A stretch of DNA of 64,000 nucleotides from Carboxylicivirga sediminis (GTDB taxonomy: Bacteria; Bacteroidota; Bacteroidia; Bacteroidales; Marinilabiliaceae). Under the pieces are notes generated by a model. It did not search any database. It was not told the origin of the DNA and was given only the letters and a program-made list of their open reading frames with translations. Below are positions 45,235 through 54,245 of the stretch, in pieces. Made by a program: the position numbers and the translations under genes. The DNA is taken from the NCBI RefSeq assembly GCF_018156225.1, contig NZ_JAGTAR010000012.1, positions 78,778 to 142,777 on the forward strand. The letters are read 5' to 3'. Each line of letters opens with the position of its first letter. Position 1 is the stretch's first letter.

Positions 45235-46514
45235 CAGATAAAATTACGATTCACTGGTTCAGACGTGATTTGCGTCTTGATGACAACATAGCACTTAATG
45301 CGGCTTTAGATAGCCCTTACCCTGTTTTACCTGTGTTTATTTTCGATACCAACATTATTGAGGAATTACCCTCTGACGATGCCCGCATATCGTTTATTTA
45401 CCGGCAACTAGACAACATTAACCAGGACCTGCAGAAACGCTTTAAAAGCTGCATACTTGTAAAGCATGGCGATCCGCTGGAACAATGGCAAAAACTTCTG
45501 ACCGAATACAATATCGACCAAGTTCATTTTAATCGCGATTATGAACCCTATGCTCTACAACGAGATCAAGCCTTAATAGAGCTGCTCTCCCAAAAGGGAA
45601 TTAAAGCCTGCTCTCATAAGGACCATGTGATCTTTGAGGCACAGGAAGTACTTAAGAAAGATGGTTCACCTTACACTGTATATAGCCCCTATAAAAGACA
45701 GTGGCTAAGCCACTTCAACAATGAAGATTTTCAAATAAACCCCATTGTTAAGGATAGTTTCCTGGAAACTAATGCTCCTTTTCCTGCCTTAAGCTCATTT
45801 GGTTTTCAAAGCTCTTCAATTAGTATACCTGCCTGCAACTTCGATAATATCCCAGATTATGCAGCTAACAGAGATATACCCTATTTGGATCATACCTCCC
45901 ACCTTGGACCGCACTTGCGTTTTGGTGCCATCAGCATTCGTCAGGCAATAGCACAAAGCTCAGACAGCGAGGTATTTTTAAGCGAACTCATCTGGCGCGA
46001 TTTTTTTATGCAGATAATGGTTCATTTTCCACAGGTGATAGCCCATAACTTTAAGCGAAAGTATGATGGCATTCAATGGCAGAATAGTCAAGCTGATTTC
46101 CAGCGTTGGTGTAATGGACAAACCGGCTATCCGCTTGTTGATGCAGGCATGCGCCAGCTCAATCAAACGGGATTTATGCATAACCGTGTGCGCATGGTGT
46201 GCGCGAGCTTCTTGTGTAAACACCTGTTGATCGATTGGCGCTGGGGCGAAAGCTATTTTGCCCAAAAGCTCCTTGATTACGAATTAGCTTCCAACAATGG
46301 TAACTGGCAGTGGGCTGCCGGCACAGGCTGCGATGCTGCGCCCTATTTCCGCGTATTTAATCCAATAGAGCAACAGCGAAAGTTTGATTCTGAATTTAAG
46401 TATATCAGAAGATGGATTGATGAGTTTGATTCTTTCGATTATCCGCCACCCATGGTTGAACACAAATCTGCCCGCCATAGGGCGCTTACTGCCTACAAAT
46501 CAGTATTACAATGA
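45231..46514 (+). CDS. phrB: deoxyribodipyrimidine photolyase
   Basis: This is a 427-residue class I photolyase/cryptochrome family enzyme that repairs UV-made cyclobutane dimers with blue light. An N-terminal antenna domain (IHWFRRDLRLDDN) is followed by the FAD-binding domain with the strongest family signatures: TGYPLVDAGMRQLNQTG, MHNRVRMVCASFLCKHL, and NNGNWQWAAGTGCDAAPYF with the Trp residues of the electron-transfer chain. Shorter than E. coli PhrB but within the usual range. Coupled to the upstream SDR gene by a 4-nt overlap. Confidence 0.95.
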   Translation: MTDKITIHWFRRDLRLDDNIALNAALDSPYPVLPVFIFDTNIIEELPSDDARISFIYRQLDNINQDLQKRFKSCILVKHGDPLEQWQKLLTEYNIDQVHFNRDYEPYALQRDQALIELLSQKGIKACSHKDHVIFEAQEVLKKDGSPYTVYSPYKRQWLSHFNNEDFQINPIVKDSFLETNAPFPALSSFGFQSSSISIPACNFDNIPDYAANRDIPYLDHTSHLGPHLRFGAISIRQAIAQSSDSEVFLSELIWRDFFMQIMVHFPQVIAHNFKRKYDGIQWQNSQADFQRWCNGQTGYPLVDAGMRQLNQTGFMHNRVRMVCASFLCKHLLIDWRWGESYFAQKLLDYELASNNGNWQWAAGTGCDAAPYFRVFNPIEQQRKFDSEFKYIRRWIDEFDSFDYPPPMVEHKSARHRALTAYKSVLQ

Positions 46515-46537
46515 AAGGTTGCACAAGGCAACCTTTT
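46514..46537 (+). terminator. hairpin terminator after photolyase
   Basis: AAAGGTTGC (46514-46522) pairs with GCAACCTTT (46528-46536), beginning at the last base of the photolyase stop codon. The T-run is short, so it may be a weak terminator. Confidence 0.6.
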
Positions 46538-46562
46538 ACATTGGTTAATAACATTTAAAATC

Positions 46563-46928
46563 TTAATGCGAGCACACATGGCCATCGGCGTGATGCTCAC
46601 AACCAACCCCTGAGTCTTCTATACCATTAACCAGATAATTATTAACCACTTGCATAACATCACCTGAACACCCTCTATAAACTCTGATGCCGTGGTTATT
46701 AAGCACATTAAGCGCGCCATTTCCCATGTTGCCAGCCAGCATTATACTCACTCCTTTTTGTTGCAGGATTGCTGCTATATTGCTCTTACACCCACATCCC
46801 TGGGGCGAAGGCAATAGTTCTGTTTTCGCCACCTTTTGATTAGCATCCACTGTCACTACAGTGTATGCTTCGCAATGACCAAAATGGTCATCAATCACAT
46901 TTCCTTTGGTTGGAATTGCCAGTTTCAT
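46563..46928 (-). CDS. NifX/NifB-like iron-molybdenum-cofactor-binding domain protein
   Basis: This is a 121-residue protein of the dinitrogenase iron-molybdenum cofactor-binding family (MKLAIPTKGNVIDDHFGHCEAYTV; metal-binding His and Cys residues; LAGNMGNGALNVLNNHGIRVYRG). The C-terminus adds a His/Cys-rich tail (CEHHADGHVCSH). Members outside nitrogen fixers are often encoded with DUF134 and zinc-ribbon proteins, as here, and are thought to handle a metal or metal cluster. No nif genes are nearby. It overlaps the zinc-ribbon gene by 38 nt. Confidence 0.88.
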   Translation of the reverse strand: MKLAIPTKGNVIDDHFGHCEAYTVVTVDANQKVAKTELLPSPQGCGCKSNIAAILQQKGVSIMLAGNMGNGALNVLNNHGIRVYRGCSGDVMQVVNNYLVNGIEDSGVGCEHHADGHVCSH

Positions 46929-47103
46929 AATTTGATTCTCCTATTTTTTTTGTGTATAACTGATGATGATAACTTCCTTCCCGCATCATGTCTTGCCCGC
47001 ACTTGGGACATTGCTCATTGCGGCACGGATGGCCTTTTTTATGCGGAAAGGTTAGATTGCATTCAACGCAAATGCAATTACCATTGTATTCTTCTTTTTC
47101 CAT
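46891..47103 (-). CDS. small zinc-ribbon protein
   Basis: This is a 70-residue protein with two CxxC pairs (CICVEC and CPKCGQ) and a PHKKGHPCRNEQ spacer, a treble-clef/rubredoxin-like ribbon that often accompanies NifX-like proteins. The start at ATG 47103 lies 3 nt after the DUF134 stop; the longer frame to 47139 would overlap that gene. The 3' end overlaps the NifX-like gene. Its role in metal handling is inferred from its neighbours. Confidence 0.75.
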   Translation of the reverse strand: MEKEEYNGNCICVECNLTFPHKKGHPCRNEQCPKCGQDMMREGSYHHQLYTKKIGESNYETGNSNQRKCD

Positions 47104-47105
47104 AA

Positions 47106-47501
47106 CTAGTTTAGTGTGCGTAAGTTTCCTGCCTGGCAATAAATACAGTTGTCCAGCGCATGTTTGCTAATATTCAACTTTTGGCATTCAATGCATTTAT
47201 ACCAGTAGTCATTGGAATGAAAGTCGCCTCCTTCAATCATGATTACCTTGCCCTCAACAAATGCCTTGGCCACACTTTGCCTGGCCTGTTCATAAATTCG
47301 TGTAAAGGTGGGACGCGACACATTCATTTTGCTTGCAGCTTCTTCCTGATGCAATCCTTCGTAATCAGTCAGCCGCATAGCTTCATATTCCTCGTAAAGC
47401 AATATTATTGGCTCTATATCCCTCAATGGTACACCCAAAGGTTTAAACCCATCTACTTTTGGCGGTGATTCTATGAAACGTTTGCGTTTTGGTCGTGGCA
47501 T
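47106..47501 (-). CDS. DUF134 DNA-binding protein
   Basis: This is a 131-residue DUF134 family protein (start MPRPKRKRFI; GVPLRDIEPIILLYEEYEAMRLTDYEGLHQEEAA; helix-turn-helix SKMNVSRPTFTRIYEQARQ). A C-terminal zinc-type cysteine set follows (CIECQ and CIYCQ). It is the first gene of a three-gene operon with the zinc-ribbon and NifX-like genes. It is a likely regulator of that operon; a perfect palindrome lies in its promoter region (47537-47554). Confidence 0.9.
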   Translation of the reverse strand: MPRPKRKRFIESPPKVDGFKPLGVPLRDIEPIILLYEEYEAMRLTDYEGLHQEEAASKMNVSRPTFTRIYEQARQSVAKAFVEGKVIMIEGGDFHSNDYWYKCIECQKLNISKHALDNCIYCQAGNLRTLN

Positions 47502-47520
47502 TATAAAAAGTTTTATCCGA

Positions 47521-47570
47521 CAAAAATATGAAATATAATGAACATTTGTTCATTACTATTCCTATTTTTG
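47521..47570. promoter_or_regulatory. divergent promoters with a shared palindromic operator
   Basis: TATTTTTG occurs on both strands: 47563-47570 facing the thioesterase and 47521-47528 (reverse) facing the DUF134 operon. Between them AATGAACA-TT-TGTTCATT (47537-47554) is a perfect 8-2-8 inverted repeat that covers the -33 zone of both promoters, as expected for a repressor site. DUF134 or a TetR-type protein could bind it. Confidence 0.7.
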
Positions 47571-47601
47571 CACTAAAGTTTTAAAATTTATTATTCTGAA
47601 T

Positions 47602-48006
47602 ATGCACAAACAAATTATAAACTCAGAAACACGGATATGCAAAGCGATATTTCCTAATACGCTTAACGCCAATAACAGTCTATTTGGAGGCCTGATTATG
47701 CAATGGATGGATGAAGCCGCTTATATTGCTGCAACCCGATTTACAAAGCAACGCATGTTTACACATCATGTATCCGATATGAAGTTTATAAAAGCTGTTG
47801 TACCCAATACCATTGCTGAAGTAATTGCAAAAGTTGTTAAAGCTGATGCCCTGCGGCTAACCATTAAGGTGACGCTAATAGCTGAAGAAATGTATGATGA
47901 CAATTGCTATACAGCGGCAGAGTCTGTTTTTACGATGGTGGCCTTAAACGAGCAGAATAAACCTCAAAAGCTGCAAGTTCACAATCTTGAAACGATTTAT
48001 TATTAA
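47602..48006 (+). CDS. acyl-CoA thioesterase, hotdog fold
   Basis: This is a 134-residue hotdog-fold enzyme of the YciA/BFIT group that hydrolyses acyl-CoA esters. The diagnostic N-terminal segment is present (FPNTLNANNSLFGGLIMQWMDEAA) with the catalytic Asn/Asp region, followed by the central strand (KVVKADALRLTIKVTLIAEE). Single domain, normal length. It faces the DUF134 gene across the shared palindrome. Confidence 0.88.
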   Translation: MHKQIINSETRICKAIFPNTLNANNSLFGGLIMQWMDEAAYIAATRFTKQRMFTHHVSDMKFIKAVVPNTIAEVIAKVVKADALRLTIKVTLIAEEMYDDNCYTAAESVFTMVALNEQNKPQKLQVHNLETIYY

Positions 48007-48016
48007 GCAGATTACA

Positions 48017-51000
48017 TTACCAGATAGCCTTTATAACTGTGCCCGGAAAAAACGGATTTTCCACACTGGCTGAATAATCTCTGTAGTAATCCGTTTTCAG
48101 GTTAATGTAATGTTTGTCTGTGTCGAGCGCTTCCCCAGCTCGGTACCACTTGATTGAATTGGTTTTATCCAACACATCATTCACATAAACAGCACCTATC
48201 CCATTGTCGTATGCCAGCTTGTACATTATCTTCTGACGGCCGGTAATTAATTTACCTACTTTTTTAGGTAAACGATACAAAATAGGTGTTAATGATTCAA
48301 ATTTGAGGTTGTTTAGTGATAAGTCAATTGTATCAAGTTGCACACAGGATGACAAATCAAGATTAATCTTCGTTAGGTTATTGTTTTTTAACGACAGATA
48401 CTTAAGATCCGGTGAATACACCTCGAACTGTATGGTATCCAGCCGATTTTGGCTTAAATTGAGTTTTACCAAAGCTGTTGAATCACCATAAACCGGAGAA
48501 AAATCCGTTAGGTGATTACGACTGACATCAATAGCAGTCAGATGCATTAACGAGCTCAAATCGGCATTAAATTGACGCAACAAATTGCCCGATAGATTAA
48601 CTGTTTCAAGACTGCTACTCCACACATCATCAGCTAAAACGCCCGCCACCTCATTGTTTTGAAGCTCCAGTTGTTGCAGCTCTTTAAAAGCCTTAAAGCT
48701 GGCGGGTATATATCCTCTCAGATGATTATTGGGTAAGTCAATGCCAATTACATGCCCGCCCTTATTAAAAGTAACCCCATGCAGGGCAGTAAAAGTCCGT
48801 GGCAATCGCTTTCCTCTTTTAATCTGCGACCAGCCCTCATTGCTATACCACTTCTCTCCCTGCATCTCATTAAAAAACTCATAAAGTGCCATCACTTCTT
48901 CTTTGGGTACAGCAATGTTGATATAGGCCTTGTAAGCATATGTCAACCCTGGCAACTCAGGATGACTTATTACACACTCTATCAATCCCTTATCCTGATT
49001 ACTTACGACCAATTGATTGGAACCACTTTTAACTAATCGGTCGTTAAAGTACCAGTCAATTTGTAAATCATCAATTCTGGCTATCAATGAGTAAACACTT
49101 TGTTGAGCATTTACTTTCTGCCATCTAAGCAAGCCTGGCGAGTACTGACTATGATAACTAAAATACTGTGTATTTTGTGCGAATGTTTGTTCCGCTTCAA
49201 TCAAATAGTCAGGTGAAAGGTGGTTATTGTGCAGAGTTAACGAATCTAAATCAACACCCAACGCAAAATCAAGTTCAAGCTCACTTAACAAATTATTGTC
49301 AAGATTCACCTGCTTTAAATACGGACTCCACTCCATATTTAGCGATAGCGCTTTAATTTTATTCTTACTTAAATTAACATCTTTAAGAAGCGAACATCCC
49401 TTAAAATCAACATAAACCTGCTCGATAATATTATGAGATGCATCTAACGACTCAAAAAACCAACATTCATTCAAATCGAGCTTTAGCAGTGCAATATTGT
49501 TCCTGGCAAAATTTAAACGCCTCAAATTGAAACTATTGGATAAATTGGCTACAAAAAAGAACAGCTCATTATCCGATAAGTCAATCTCTGTGAGGTAAAA
49601 CATGTCATCAAACTCAATATCAAATTGAACCAATTTATTTGATTGTAGTAATAATGATTCAAGGTTGTAACACAAATCCAGATTATTGGCCAGAAAACTA
49701 ATCTGGTTATGACTCAAATTAAGGTAACGTAATTCAGTTAAATCCTTAAAAGAGAAGGGAATGTTGCTAATATTGTTATTTGAAAAATCCAGGTATCTCA
49801 ACTTACGCATCTTCCCAATGGATGTACCAATATATTCAAGGCGGTTATTACTTAAATCAAGGGTGTGCAGAAACTTACAACTATCCAGGTTGTGAGCAAA
49901 CTGCCTGAATTCGTTATTATCCAGTATCAGATACCTCAGACGCGGACAATAGTTCAACTTACTTTCTATGTAACTGATGTGATTTTCACCCAAATCAAGG
50001 TACACCAGCTGTTCATTATTTCTCAGATTATAATTGAATCTTGAAATATAATTTCCACGTAAATTGAGCTCCCTCAGCTGTGGAAACAGGTAGAAGTTAA
50101 TATTTGGATGACTCAACTTATTGTAACTTAAATCCAGCACTTTAGTTCTGAAACCATTAACTTTCAGGTCGCTGAATTTCTTCAGTTGGTTATGACTGAG
50201 GTTAAGCACCTCCAACTTATGGTTGGCACGCAGGTCCAGGTCAAATGTATCAATTTGATTATGCGATAAATTTAATACCTTCAGCTCCCGGCAATTAAAC
50301 AGCTTGAGATTAACATCTTTGATTTGGTTATTATTTAAAGATAATTCCTCTAAAAGATGCTGATTCAGCAGATCAATATCGAACAGCTTAAGCTGATTAG
50401 CCGACAAATTAATTTGCTTAAGATTAGGACAGTGAAATAGCTTGGCATTAAACTCACTGATTTGATTACCATTAAGTTTTAAGGTTTCTAATTGCCAGTT
50501 TCGCTTAAACTCAACTTTAAAATCAACTATCCTATTATTACTAATATCTAGGTGCTTAAGCTTCGGACAGGTCATCAAATTATAATTGAACTCCATCAGT
50601 CTGTTATTGGATAGATCAACATTAACCAATGCTGTACATTTATCCAGTTGAGCATCAAATTCATATATCTGATTATTGCGCAGAACCAGAATTTCTAATT
50701 TCCTGTGGTTATTCAATTGTTGATTAAATACGCTTAGCTCATTATTACCCAAAAACAACTTATTCAACTGATTATTATACCTCAAACTAGGGGCAAAAAA
50801 CTCAAGCCTATTATTACCAAGGTTTAATACCTCGAGTTGAGTGCAGTTGTTGATATTAACATCAAACTTTCTAAGATTGTTTCCCCATAAATCCAACTCT
50901 CTTAAGCTTTTATTATAGCGTAAATCAAGATCCAGTTTAGATATATAGTTTGAGTTTAAAAGCAGCTTTACTAGTTTAGGATTAGGTCTGAACCTACCTT

Positions 51001-51913
51001 CAAACCGGCTCAATTCATTAAATGACAAATCCAGAATCTGCAACTCTGAGCACGCCGCCAAAGAAGACGTAAATGAGCTAATTTTATTGGACGCCAGATA
51101 CAAACCAGTCAGTTTTTTGCATCCTGAAAGATCAAAATCAAAGGCTTTTAGTTGGTTATTACTTAATGCTAATCGCTGCAACGAATAGCAGCCCTTCAGG
51201 TTGGGTTCAAAGCACTGAATTTGATTATTGGAAAGGTTGAGTTCACTCAGGCGTCTGAAAGAACTTAAGTCATTATCGAATGCCTCCAGCTGGTTATGAT
51301 CAATAAATAAGGTATGAAGCTTATTACTGCTCCCCGAGTGATAAGCAAAGCTTTCAATTTTATTATAACTCAACAGCAGTACTTCAAGGCTTTTCAACTG
51401 CGCAAAATCAACCATAAAACTGTCGATCTCATTCTTAATTAAGTTAATCCGTCTCAAAGCATTATTTGGCGCAAACTGATACTTAAATTCTTTGAGTTGA
51501 TTGCCAGACAATTCAAGCTCTTGCAGAGAAGCCAAATTCCCAAAGTCAACGTTCAAATCCTTCAGGCGATTCTCACTAATATTAAGGGCTTTAACCCGAT
51601 TATCTGGTGCAAAACTTAATTGGCAATATTTAATTTGATTATTTGATAAATCGAGCTGTTGCAGATGGGACAAAAACGATAAATCAGCCACCAGTGTATC
51701 TCTTTTAATTATCCCCTTAGCAATTACTCGGCTAATTCTGCCATATCGATCGTAATAGACAAATTGCTCATCGGGAATACCATCGTTATCAAGATCTACC
51801 TCCGGAAAAACGTCTAATAACAGTTCAAACTCATTAACCCTTGATTGCGAATGGCTTATGTAAGAACATAAGAGTCCCAGCAAAAGAGATATCTTAAACA
51901 CTAATTTGCGCAT
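48017..51913 (-). CDS. giant secreted leucine-rich-repeat protein
   Basis: This is a 1298-residue exported protein with signal peptide (LVFKISLLLGLLCSYISHS). A calcium-type DLDNDGIPD motif lies near the start. About 36 consecutive leucine-rich repeats of ~23 residues follow (pattern LxxLxLxxNxIxxFxxxLxxC, e.g. LQQLDLSNNQI). Then comes a beta-sandwich stretch, then about seven plant-like LRRs. Many repeats end in F-x-x-x-L with Cys/Asn at the cap, giving a long curved surface for binding. No membrane helix and no clear type IX secretion tail were found at the end (VENPFFPGTVIKAIW). Likely a surface adhesion or binding protein; the ligand is unknown. Confidence 0.85.
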   Translation of the reverse strand: MRKLVFKISLLLGLLCSYISHSQSRVNEFELLLDVFPEVDLDNDGIPDEQFVYYDRYGRISRVIAKGIIKRDTLVADLSFLSHLQQLDLSNNQIKYCQLSFAPDNRVKALNISENRLKDLNVDFGNLASLQELELSGNQLKEFKYQFAPNNALRRINLIKNEIDSFMVDFAQLKSLEVLLLSYNKIESFAYHSGSSNKLHTLFIDHNQLEAFDNDLSSFRRLSELNLSNNQIQCFEPNLKGCYSLQRLALSNNQLKAFDFDLSGCKKLTGLYLASNKISSFTSSLAACSELQILDLSFNELSRFEGRFRPNPKLVKLLLNSNYISKLDLDLRYNKSLRELDLWGNNLRKFDVNINNCTQLEVLNLGNNRLEFFAPSLRYNNQLNKLFLGNNELSVFNQQLNNHRKLEILVLRNNQIYEFDAQLDKCTALVNVDLSNNRLMEFNYNLMTCPKLKHLDISNNRIVDFKVEFKRNWQLETLKLNGNQISEFNAKLFHCPNLKQINLSANQLKLFDIDLLNQHLLEELSLNNNQIKDVNLKLFNCRELKVLNLSHNQIDTFDLDLRANHKLEVLNLSHNQLKKFSDLKVNGFRTKVLDLSYNKLSHPNINFYLFPQLRELNLRGNYISRFNYNLRNNEQLVYLDLGENHISYIESKLNYCPRLRYLILDNNEFRQFAHNLDSCKFLHTLDLSNNRLEYIGTSIGKMRKLRYLDFSNNNISNIPFSFKDLTELRYLNLSHNQISFLANNLDLCYNLESLLLQSNKLVQFDIEFDDMFYLTEIDLSDNELFFFVANLSNSFNLRRLNFARNNIALLKLDLNECWFFESLDASHNIIEQVYVDFKGCSLLKDVNLSKNKIKALSLNMEWSPYLKQVNLDNNLLSELELDFALGVDLDSLTLHNNHLSPDYLIEAEQTFAQNTQYFSYHSQYSPGLLRWQKVNAQQSVYSLIARIDDLQIDWYFNDRLVKSGSNQLVVSNQDKGLIECVISHPELPGLTYAYKAYINIAVPKEEVMALYEFFNEMQGEKWYSNEGWSQIKRGKRLPRTFTALHGVTFNKGGHVIGIDLPNNHLRGYIPASFKAFKELQQLELQNNEVAGVLADDVWSSSLETVNLSGNLLRQFNADLSSLMHLTAIDVSRNHLTDFSPVYGDSTALVKLNLSQNRLDTIQFEVYSPDLKYLSLKNNNLTKINLDLSSCVQLDTIDLSLNNLKFESLTPILYRLPKKVGKLITGRQKIMYKLAYDNGIGAVYVNDVLDKTNSIKWYRAGEALDTDKHYINLKTDYYRDYSASVENPFFPGTVIKAIW

Positions 51914-51942
51914 TAATTGCTAGATTTTTCCCTGATTCTGAA

Positions 51943-51960
51943 TGTTAACAATTGTTAACA
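51943..51960. repeat. perfect 18-bp palindrome
   Basis: TGTTAACAATTGTTAACA is its own reverse complement. It lies in the 64-nt gap between the LRR gene start and the glutaminyl-cyclase stop, so it may be an operator of the LRR gene. Confidence 0.6.
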
Positions 51961-51977
51961 AACATAGCTTTTTTATT

Positions 51978-53000
51978 TTATTTATCAAAGAACAATGGTC
52001 TCCAAACAACTATATAAGGCCAATTTTTGCCAGTAAAGTATACCAGGTTATCATGAGGGTTATAGGCAATACCATTCAGTACACCTGCCTTTTTATAACG
52101 GTGCCTGTCAATGCATCCGCTTAAATCAATTTCCATCAGCACTTTCCCACTTGTCGGCTCAATAACCTGCACTATATCACTGCCCAGGACATTAGCCCAC
52201 ACATTGCCTTCAATATACTCCAGCTCATTTAAGTATTGAACCGGTCCCCGGTTATTATACACCTGAAAAGTTGAATCCACGTTGAAATTCTCATCTAGAT
52301 AGTAAAGGTTATATGTACCATCAGAGGTGAGTAAAACATTGTCATCAGTGGTTGTTAATCCCCAACCTTCATGTTTATATGGAAATACACCAATTTGCTC
52401 CAATTCTGCATCAAATTTGTATACCAAACCATCCTTCCAGGTTAATATGATAAACTCATCACCTCGCTTACTAATTCCCTCAGCAAAAATTTGCTTATCT
52501 AGAGGCTGATTTCTAATAATATCACCATTTTCCGGATTCAGCATTCGCAATGACGACTCCCCAATTAATCCGGTAGTTTCGTATAGGTAACCGTCCTTCC
52601 ATAGTAAGCCTTGCGTAAACGCATCTTCATCGTGCTCCAACAAATAGTAATCATCTATAGTTATTTGCCTTGGCTCAATATCGGACACCATGTAGAAATG
52701 CTCAAAGGAACGCCGCTTTTTACCATTCGAATAAAAAATGTATGATACCTCATTAATACCCGGCTGTAACTCACTGGCTGGCAAATAAAAATATTTGGCA
52801 GATTGCGGGTAATACACCGTTTTTACCTTAAGGTTAACCACGGAATCTATTGGGGCATATTTAGGTAAATGATAGACGGCAGTATCAATATATGTTAATA
52901 GCTTCCACTGCGGATTATTACCTTCAGAAGGGAAATCGAGATAGACACCACAACCAAAGGTCATCATCAAACAGAGTATGGATAGCCCGAACCTAAACAT
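51978..53000 (-). CDS. glutaminyl-peptide cyclotransferase, lipoprotein
   Basis: This is a 340-residue lipoprotein (MFRFGLSILCLMMTFGC) with a five-bladed beta-propeller of the bacterial/plant glutaminyl cyclase family. It cyclises N-terminal Gln of proteins to pyroglutamate. Signatures: HDEDAFTQGLLWKDGYLYETTG, YLNELEYIEGNVWANV and AGVLNGIAYN, the last two near the catalytic Glu. About 100 extra residues at the N-terminus form a separate beta domain. It lies 8 nt after the PatB-type gene and is probably co-transcribed with it. Confidence 0.9.
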   Translation of the reverse strand: MFRFGLSILCLMMTFGCGVYLDFPSEGNNPQWKLLTYIDTAVYHLPKYAPIDSVVNLKVKTVYYPQSAKYFYLPASELQPGINEVSYIFYSNGKKRRSFEHFYMVSDIEPRQITIDDYYLLEHDEDAFTQGLLWKDGYLYETTGLIGESSLRMLNPENGDIIRNQPLDKQIFAEGISKRGDEFIILTWKDGLVYKFDAELEQIGVFPYKHEGWGLTTTDDNVLLTSDGTYNLYYLDENFNVDSTFQVYNNRGPVQYLNELEYIEGNVWANVLGSDIVQVIEPTSGKVLMEIDLSGCIDRHRYKKAGVLNGIAYNPHDNLVYFTGKNWPYIVVWRPLFFDK

Positions 53001-53007
53001 CTACAAG

Positions 53008-54174
53008 CTATTTTCTGGCTTCGTACATTTGATTCAAGGCTTGCTCAAGAACGCACCTTGGGCTGGCAATGTTCATACGCATAAAACCTTCTCCATCCTT
53101 TCCGAATGAGACACCATCGTTCAAACCAACTTTGGCCTCTTTTACCAGAAAATCTTTGATTTCCTTTTGACTCTTATTCCAGGCTTTAAAATTCATCCAA
53201 ATTAAATAGGTGGCCTCAGGCCTGTAAAATGACACTTCAGGCATCTTTTCTTTTAAGAAGTCTTCGACAAATAAAATGTTTCGCTCCAAATAGGCTTTCA
53301 GAGCCTCCAGCCAGTCTCTCCCATGATTATAGGCAGAGCACAATGCTACTCCACTAAATAAATGTCCCATATGCAATTGTAACCTGTTTTGCATATCACG
53401 ATACGCTTTGAGCAATTTAGGATTGGCTGTAACTACATACGATGTACTGAAGCCTGCAATATTACAAGTTTTAGATGGGGCCATAAAAGAGATGCAATTC
53501 ATAGCCGCTTCGTCATTGAGCGATGCAAAAGGCGTATGCTCATTACCAAAAAGTGTCAAATCAGCATGAATTTCATCGGCCAACACCAATACATTATTTT
53601 TACTGCAAATTTCATGAACTCTCATCAGCTCTTCTTTTGTCCAGACCCGACCAACCGGGTTGTGAGGTGAACAAAGAATGAAAATTTTGGTGTCACTCAA
53701 GGAAGCCTGTTGCTCAAGCAATTCAAAATCAATCTCATATTTCCCGTCAACATTAACCAAACCATTGGCAATAATCTTCCTTTTATTATCAGCAACAACT
53801 GAATAAAATGGCGGATAGACTGGCGTATTAATAATGACACCATCACCTATTTCAGAAAAAGCCAGCACCGAAAAAACCAAAGCAGGCACAACACCTGGCG
53901 AGTATTCTATCCAGTCATTTTTGATGCCCCAATTGTGTTTGTATTGACACCAGTCTACAATGGCTCCTGTAAACTCTTCCTTTCGGATAGTGTAACCATA
54001 AATCTCGTGTTTAGCTCGCTCCTGTATAGCTTGCTGTACCGCTTCAGGTGCAGCAAAATCCATATCAGCCACCCAGAGAGGAATAACATCATCTGTTCCA
54101 AAATAGCGTTGGCGTAAATCCAGTTTATATGCATTGGTACCTGAGCGCTCAATCAGCTTGTCAAAATCGTACAT
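53008..54174 (-). CDS. PatB/MalY family aminotransferase (cystathionine beta-lyase type)
   Basis: This is a 388-residue fold-type I PLP enzyme. Family marks are VIPLWVADMDF near the start, CSPHNPVGRVW (the PLP/substrate site), ADEIHADL, and the PLP lysine in APSKTCNIAGF. These enzymes cleave C-S bonds, giving homocysteine or sulfide plus pyruvate and ammonia. Length is normal. Probably in an operon with the cyclotransferase. Confidence 0.92.
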   Translation of the reverse strand: MYDFDKLIERSGTNAYKLDLRQRYFGTDDVIPLWVADMDFAAPEAVQQAIQERAKHEIYGYTIRKEEFTGAIVDWCQYKHNWGIKNDWIEYSPGVVPALVFSVLAFSEIGDGVIINTPVYPPFYSVVADNKRKIIANGLVNVDGKYEIDFELLEQQASLSDTKIFILCSPHNPVGRVWTKEELMRVHEICSKNNVLVLADEIHADLTLFGNEHTPFASLNDEAAMNCISFMAPSKTCNIAGFSTSYVVTANPKLLKAYRDMQNRLQLHMGHLFSGVALCSAYNHGRDWLEALKAYLERNILFVEDFLKEKMPEVSFYRPEATYLIWMNFKAWNKSQKEIKDFLVKEAKVGLNDGVSFGKDGEGFMRMNIASPRCVLEQALNQMYEARK

Positions 54175-54200
54175 AGTGGTCTTTTATTAATGTTTGCATC

Positions 54201-54225
54201 AAAAAAAAGGGCTCTGAGGCCCTTT
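54201..54225 (-). terminator. terminator of the DUF4625 gene
   Basis: AAAGGGC (54206-54212) pairs with GCCCTTT (54219-54225) over a 6-nt loop, followed on the reverse strand by TTTTTTTT. It lies 20 nt after the stop at 54246. Confidence 0.85.
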
Positions 54226-54245
54226 AATTACATCTTTAATTACGC

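Noticed and set aside
48017..51913. Regularly repeated DNA that at first resembles a repeat array or CRISPR
   Set aside because: The period is ~69 nt, in frame and diverged, and encodes leucine-rich repeats; there are no identical repeats with unique spacers.
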